A DNA stretch of 56,656 nt from Bacteroidales bacterium (GTDB lineage Bacteria; Bacteroidota; Bacteroidia; Bacteroidales; P3). The notes beneath the pieces are model-generated. The model saw nothing but the letters and a program-made list of their open reading frames with translations. It was not told the origin of the DNA and made no database searches. Location: NCBI GenBank assembly GCA_017469625.1, contig JAFUGA010000033.1:1-56656 (forward strand), in the 5' to 3' direction. The translations under genes were made by a program, and so were the position numbers. Positions 54,832 to 56,656 of this stretch are shown here, in pieces. The number at the start of each line of letters is the position of its first letter. The first letter of the stretch is position 1.

Positions 54832-54841
54832 GGGGGGGGGG
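54832..54841 (+). other. G10 homopolymer tract preceded by AT in the endonuclease leader
   Basis: The leader reads ATATTTATG with ten G, then TAACTATTTAG. ATG at the tract edge would give a four-codon frame (MGGG, stop). The tract lies 89 nt after the -7 element and 38 nt before the endonuclease start. Its plan closely copies the G9 leader at 1879-1887. Confidence 0.75.
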
Positions 54842-54879
54842 TAACTATTTAGTAATTAGTAATATATAAATTTAAGGCT

Positions 54880-55475
54880 ATGCTGAAGAAAATTAAAATC
54901 AAGAACAATGAGGTTGAGCAGCATTCTAATGCTGCGATGTACCCTTTCCCAAAGTACACGACCATGCTCATCAACCAAATCAACTAGACGGCACAGGGGA
55001 CGAGACCAAAAGTTGTCGGACAAATGTCAGAGTTGATCAAAGAATTCGACGGACAGACTTTGGAAGAATGGATTGAGTGGTATAATGAACGCCAGCCGAA
55101 TGCAGTAGAAGCTGCAACGGAGAAAATCTACGACCAATTTGTCAAGCAAAAGGAGGCAATGATGCTTATAGACAAAGACCTAATCAGGGAGTGGGTTAAG
55201 GACTTGGTCTATACGAAGACGTTTTGCGGTATGAAAGTTCAGCAGGCCATCATCTCCTTTATTGCAGGGAAATTGGAAAAGTCATGGAAATTGGCTAATA
55301 AGGAAGAAGAAGCGAAAGGCATTGACGGATATATTGGCAATACCCCTGTTCAGATTAAGTCGCCACTTACAAAATGGAGAACCATCTGAATGAAATTATA
55401 GACGTACCCATTATCTATTACGAGAAAAAGAAAGATGGCCTAAACATTGAGTATAACGAATTTGAAATAGTATAG
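54880..55475 (+). pseudogene. MjaI-like type II restriction endonuclease, broken by a nonsense codon and a frameshift
   Basis: The frame starts MLKKIKIKNNEVEQHSNAAM and stops at TAG 54985-54987 after 35 codons. The same frame continues TAQGTRPKVVGQMSELI, LVYTKTFCGMKVQQ and KGIDGYIGNTPVQIK, a PD-(D/E)XK-like core. It then shifts at the A4 run 55371-55374; one extra A would join MENHLNEIIDVPIIYYEKKK to the stop at 55473-55475. CAG to TAG plus one A deletion would thus explain the damage. The VGQMSELI ... EEW pattern recalls MjaI-type enzymes; the family name is from memory. The G+C content is visibly higher than in the ribosomal genes, pointing to transfer. No methyltransferase is in the window. 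Confidence 0.7.
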
Positions 55476-55477
55476 TC

Positions 55478-56239
55478 ATGGATGAATTTGTATTAAGCAT
55501 TGACAAAGAAAAATTCCGTTCTACTAATGCAAAGTGGAATGAGCTAATGTTGAATGACCCTTGGTCGGTTGGGTACGTTTCAACTCTGATAGAGGCTGCC
55601 AACTGGAAAAATAAAGAGGAATGGGAACAAACCTATTATGCCAGTGGAGCCAATAGAAACAAGTTCATTGAGCAGAATGCAGCAAAGTTGGGGAAAACTT
55701 TGGAATTCTTCAATGGTATAACAGTTCCCTATAACAAGGCAAATTATTACGCTCTGAGTTGGGACATCAAGAACGTAAATACTCAGCGAGGCCGCACAAA
55801 GGAGGACTTTGCAGCAAAAGGGAGGATTCTTTATGAGGCCGTAAAGGACAATGGTCTTGGTATAACTTTAGACGAGTGCATCGAATGTGTTCGCTTTAGA
55901 GTTATTTGCGAAACATGGAATGGAATCATTCTCCGAGAGAACAATACCGTAGCTACACTACAGCGGATGTTCCCCAATTTGAAATTTGTTAAGGCCGATG
56001 GTGAAATGGACCACACTTATGCCGTGGATTTCCAAGTTTACAAGGAAGACCAACTTGTATGTGCAATCCAGATAAAGCCTAAGTCTTATTTGCAGAATGC
56101 TCCGTACATTGTAAAAGCAAGACAGGCCAATGCAAATAAGTATGCCGCATATAAAGCAAAGTTTGGAGTATCGGTGCTGACTGTAATTTCCACAAGCAAA
56201 GGGGATATTCAGAATACAGAATTGCTCTCGCAGATTTGA
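55478..56239 (+). CDS. putative restriction endonuclease, related to the broken gene before it
   Basis: The 253-residue protein is intact and starts 2 nt after the pseudogene stop. It shares the pattern VGYVSTLI ... EEW (residues about 26-45) with VGQMSELI ... EEW in the preceding frame. Near residue 190 it has DHTYAVDFQV followed by LVCAIQIKPKS, fitting a PD-(D/E)XK site of D-Xn-QxK form. It is therefore probably a second MjaI-like nuclease or a partner subunit. DNA specificity is not readable. A symmetrical terminator follows at 56260-56292. Confidence 0.55.
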   Translation: MDEFVLSIDKEKFRSTNAKWNELMLNDPWSVGYVSTLIEAANWKNKEEWEQTYYASGANRNKFIEQNAAKLGKTLEFFNGITVPYNKANYYALSWDIKNVNTQRGRTKEDFAAKGRILYEAVKDNGLGITLDECIECVRFRVICETWNGIILRENNTVATLQRMFPNLKFVKADGEMDHTYAVDFQVYKEDQLVCAIQIKPKSYLQNAPYIVKARQANANKYAAYKAKFGVSVLTVISTSKGDIQNTELLSQI

Positions 56240-56259
56240 GCATTGTAACAAACATACAA

Positions 56260-56292
56260 GAGGGAAAGAAATGTCGATAATTTCTTTCCCTC
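56260..56292. terminator. bidirectional terminator between convergent genes
   Basis: GAGGGAAAGAAAT (56260-56272) pairs perfectly with ATTTCTTTCCCTC (56280-56292) around a 7-nt loop. It separates the plus-strand nuclease from the minus-strand fragment. Confidence 0.8.
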
Positions 56293-56512
56293 ATACTTTT
56301 AATTCATTATAGAAAAGTGAGCCTTGTTCTGTGGGCGGCATTTCTTCAATTTTTCGGTCAAGATGATATGATGCTTCAAAGCATAGTTCTCCGTTTTCTT
56401 TACGAAGAACAATATTTTTAAGATAGTGGAAAACCAAATCGGTTTCCTGTCCTGTCATCACTTTGCAATTAAGCTTTTCATTATCATATTTAACGCTAAC
56501 TCGGTATAAGGA
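56291..56512 (-). pseudogene. C-terminal fragment of an unidentified gene, probably cut by an IS
   Basis: The minus-strand frame ends at TGA 56291-56293. It encodes, from the right, YRVSVKYDNEKLNCKVMTG, then QETDLVFHYLKNIVLRKENG, ELCFEASYHLDRKIEEMPPT and EQGSLFYNELKV. It has protein-like composition and the higher G+C of the island, but no start or N-terminus. To the right of about 56513 the sequence becomes AT-rich and leads into a transposase. The parent gene most likely was interrupted there. I do not recognise the family. Confidence 0.5.
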
Positions 56513-56656
56513 AGAATAAATGGAAAGAAAAAAGGATAAAATTTTGTAATTTTACAATCAAAAGAAACAAAAACACAAAATCTTATCCCAATGATTAACA
56601 TAGACAAAAATACAGAAATTTTTTATATTGTAGATGAATTTTTGAAAATTTTTTAC
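56513..56656 (+). mobile_element. left end of an IS982-like insertion sequence
   Basis: An abrupt composition change near 56513 is followed by a 50-nt AT-rich end region and the start of a transposase. GGATAAAATTTTGT (56534-56547) and ACAAAATCTTATCC (56575-56588) form an inverted repeat with one mismatch just before the transposase. TTGTAATTTTACAA between them is nearly palindromic. The exact boundary, terminal repeat and target duplication cannot be set because the other end is outside the window. Confidence 0.55.
56591..56656 (+). CDS. IS982-family transposase, N-terminus only
   Basis: The frame from ATG 56591 reads MINIDKNTEIFYIVDEFLKI and runs off the window. This opening resembles IS982-family transposases of Bacteroidetes, which begin with an IDK.TEIF....DEF-type helix; only 22 codons are visible. 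IS982 enzymes are DDE transposases of about 300 residues. The assignment is tentative because of the length. Confidence 0.6.
   Translation, partial: MINIDKNTEIFYIVDEFLKIFY

Noticed and set aside
54669-54869. Plus-strand frame of 66 codons across the G10 tract
   Set aside because: It covers the promoter and leader of the endonuclease gene and shows no protein-like composition.

Overview
The window is AT-rich DNA from a member of the Bacteroidetes, most likely order Bacteroidales. The evidence is the repeated Bacteroidetes-type promoter (TTTG, 19-20 bp, TAnnTTTG), a TonB-dependent receptor with an N-terminal carboxypeptidase-like domain, BspA-type leucine-rich repeats, DUF4421, a DUF4143 ATPase, an IS982-like transposase start, and pyruvate phosphate dikinase plus membrane pyrophosphatase (an anaerobe-like energy set). 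I cannot name the genus.

Layout. 1-3.8 kb is an accessory stretch on the minus strand: a frameshifted BspA-like repeat protein, an unknown protein behind a G9-tract leader, a DUF4160/DUF2442 pair, an antitoxin whose YafQ-like toxin survives only as a 20-codon stub, and an antitoxin/PIN pair. 4-10 kb holds a TonB-dependent receptor with a DUF4421 partner, a secreted or lipoprotein DNA/RNA nuclease, an ECF sigma factor with a membrane partner, and tRNA-Asn. 10.2-15.6 kb (minus) carries rseP, dxr, nadK, sufD and sufC. 15.7-31.4 kb is mixed: a putative envelope protein, MgtC, a DUF4143 ATPase, a patatin-like surface protein, H+/Na+ pyrophosphatase, bifunctional nuclease, gamma carbonic anhydrase, ppdK, a DUF3298 lipoprotein, rubredoxin and pfkA. 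31.6-35.8 kb is one 1404-residue acyl-CoA dehydratase activase fusion. 36.1-54.7 kb is the joined str-S10-spc-alpha ribosomal cluster: rpsL, rpsG, fusA and rpsJ through rplQ, with secY, map, infA and rpoA. It starts at a clear promoter with a long, apparently structured leader and ends at a strong terminator. 54.7-56.7 kb is a more GC-rich acquired island: a broken MjaI-like restriction endonuclease behind a G10 leader, an intact related nuclease, a truncated gene, and the start of an IS982-like element.

Two patterns cut across the genes. First, five intergenic regions carry arrays of a 21-bp unit (core CTTTGTTTTAGAA) kept in exact 21-bp register; one copy is folded into an 80-bp hairpin. Second, two unrelated loci share the same leader plan: promoter, 87-89 nt of AT-rich sequence, then ATG running into a G9 or G10 tract. 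Both look like regulatory or phase-variable devices, but this is inference. Promoter positions also revise several starts (mgtC, bfn, the patatin, the activase and the PIN antitoxin).
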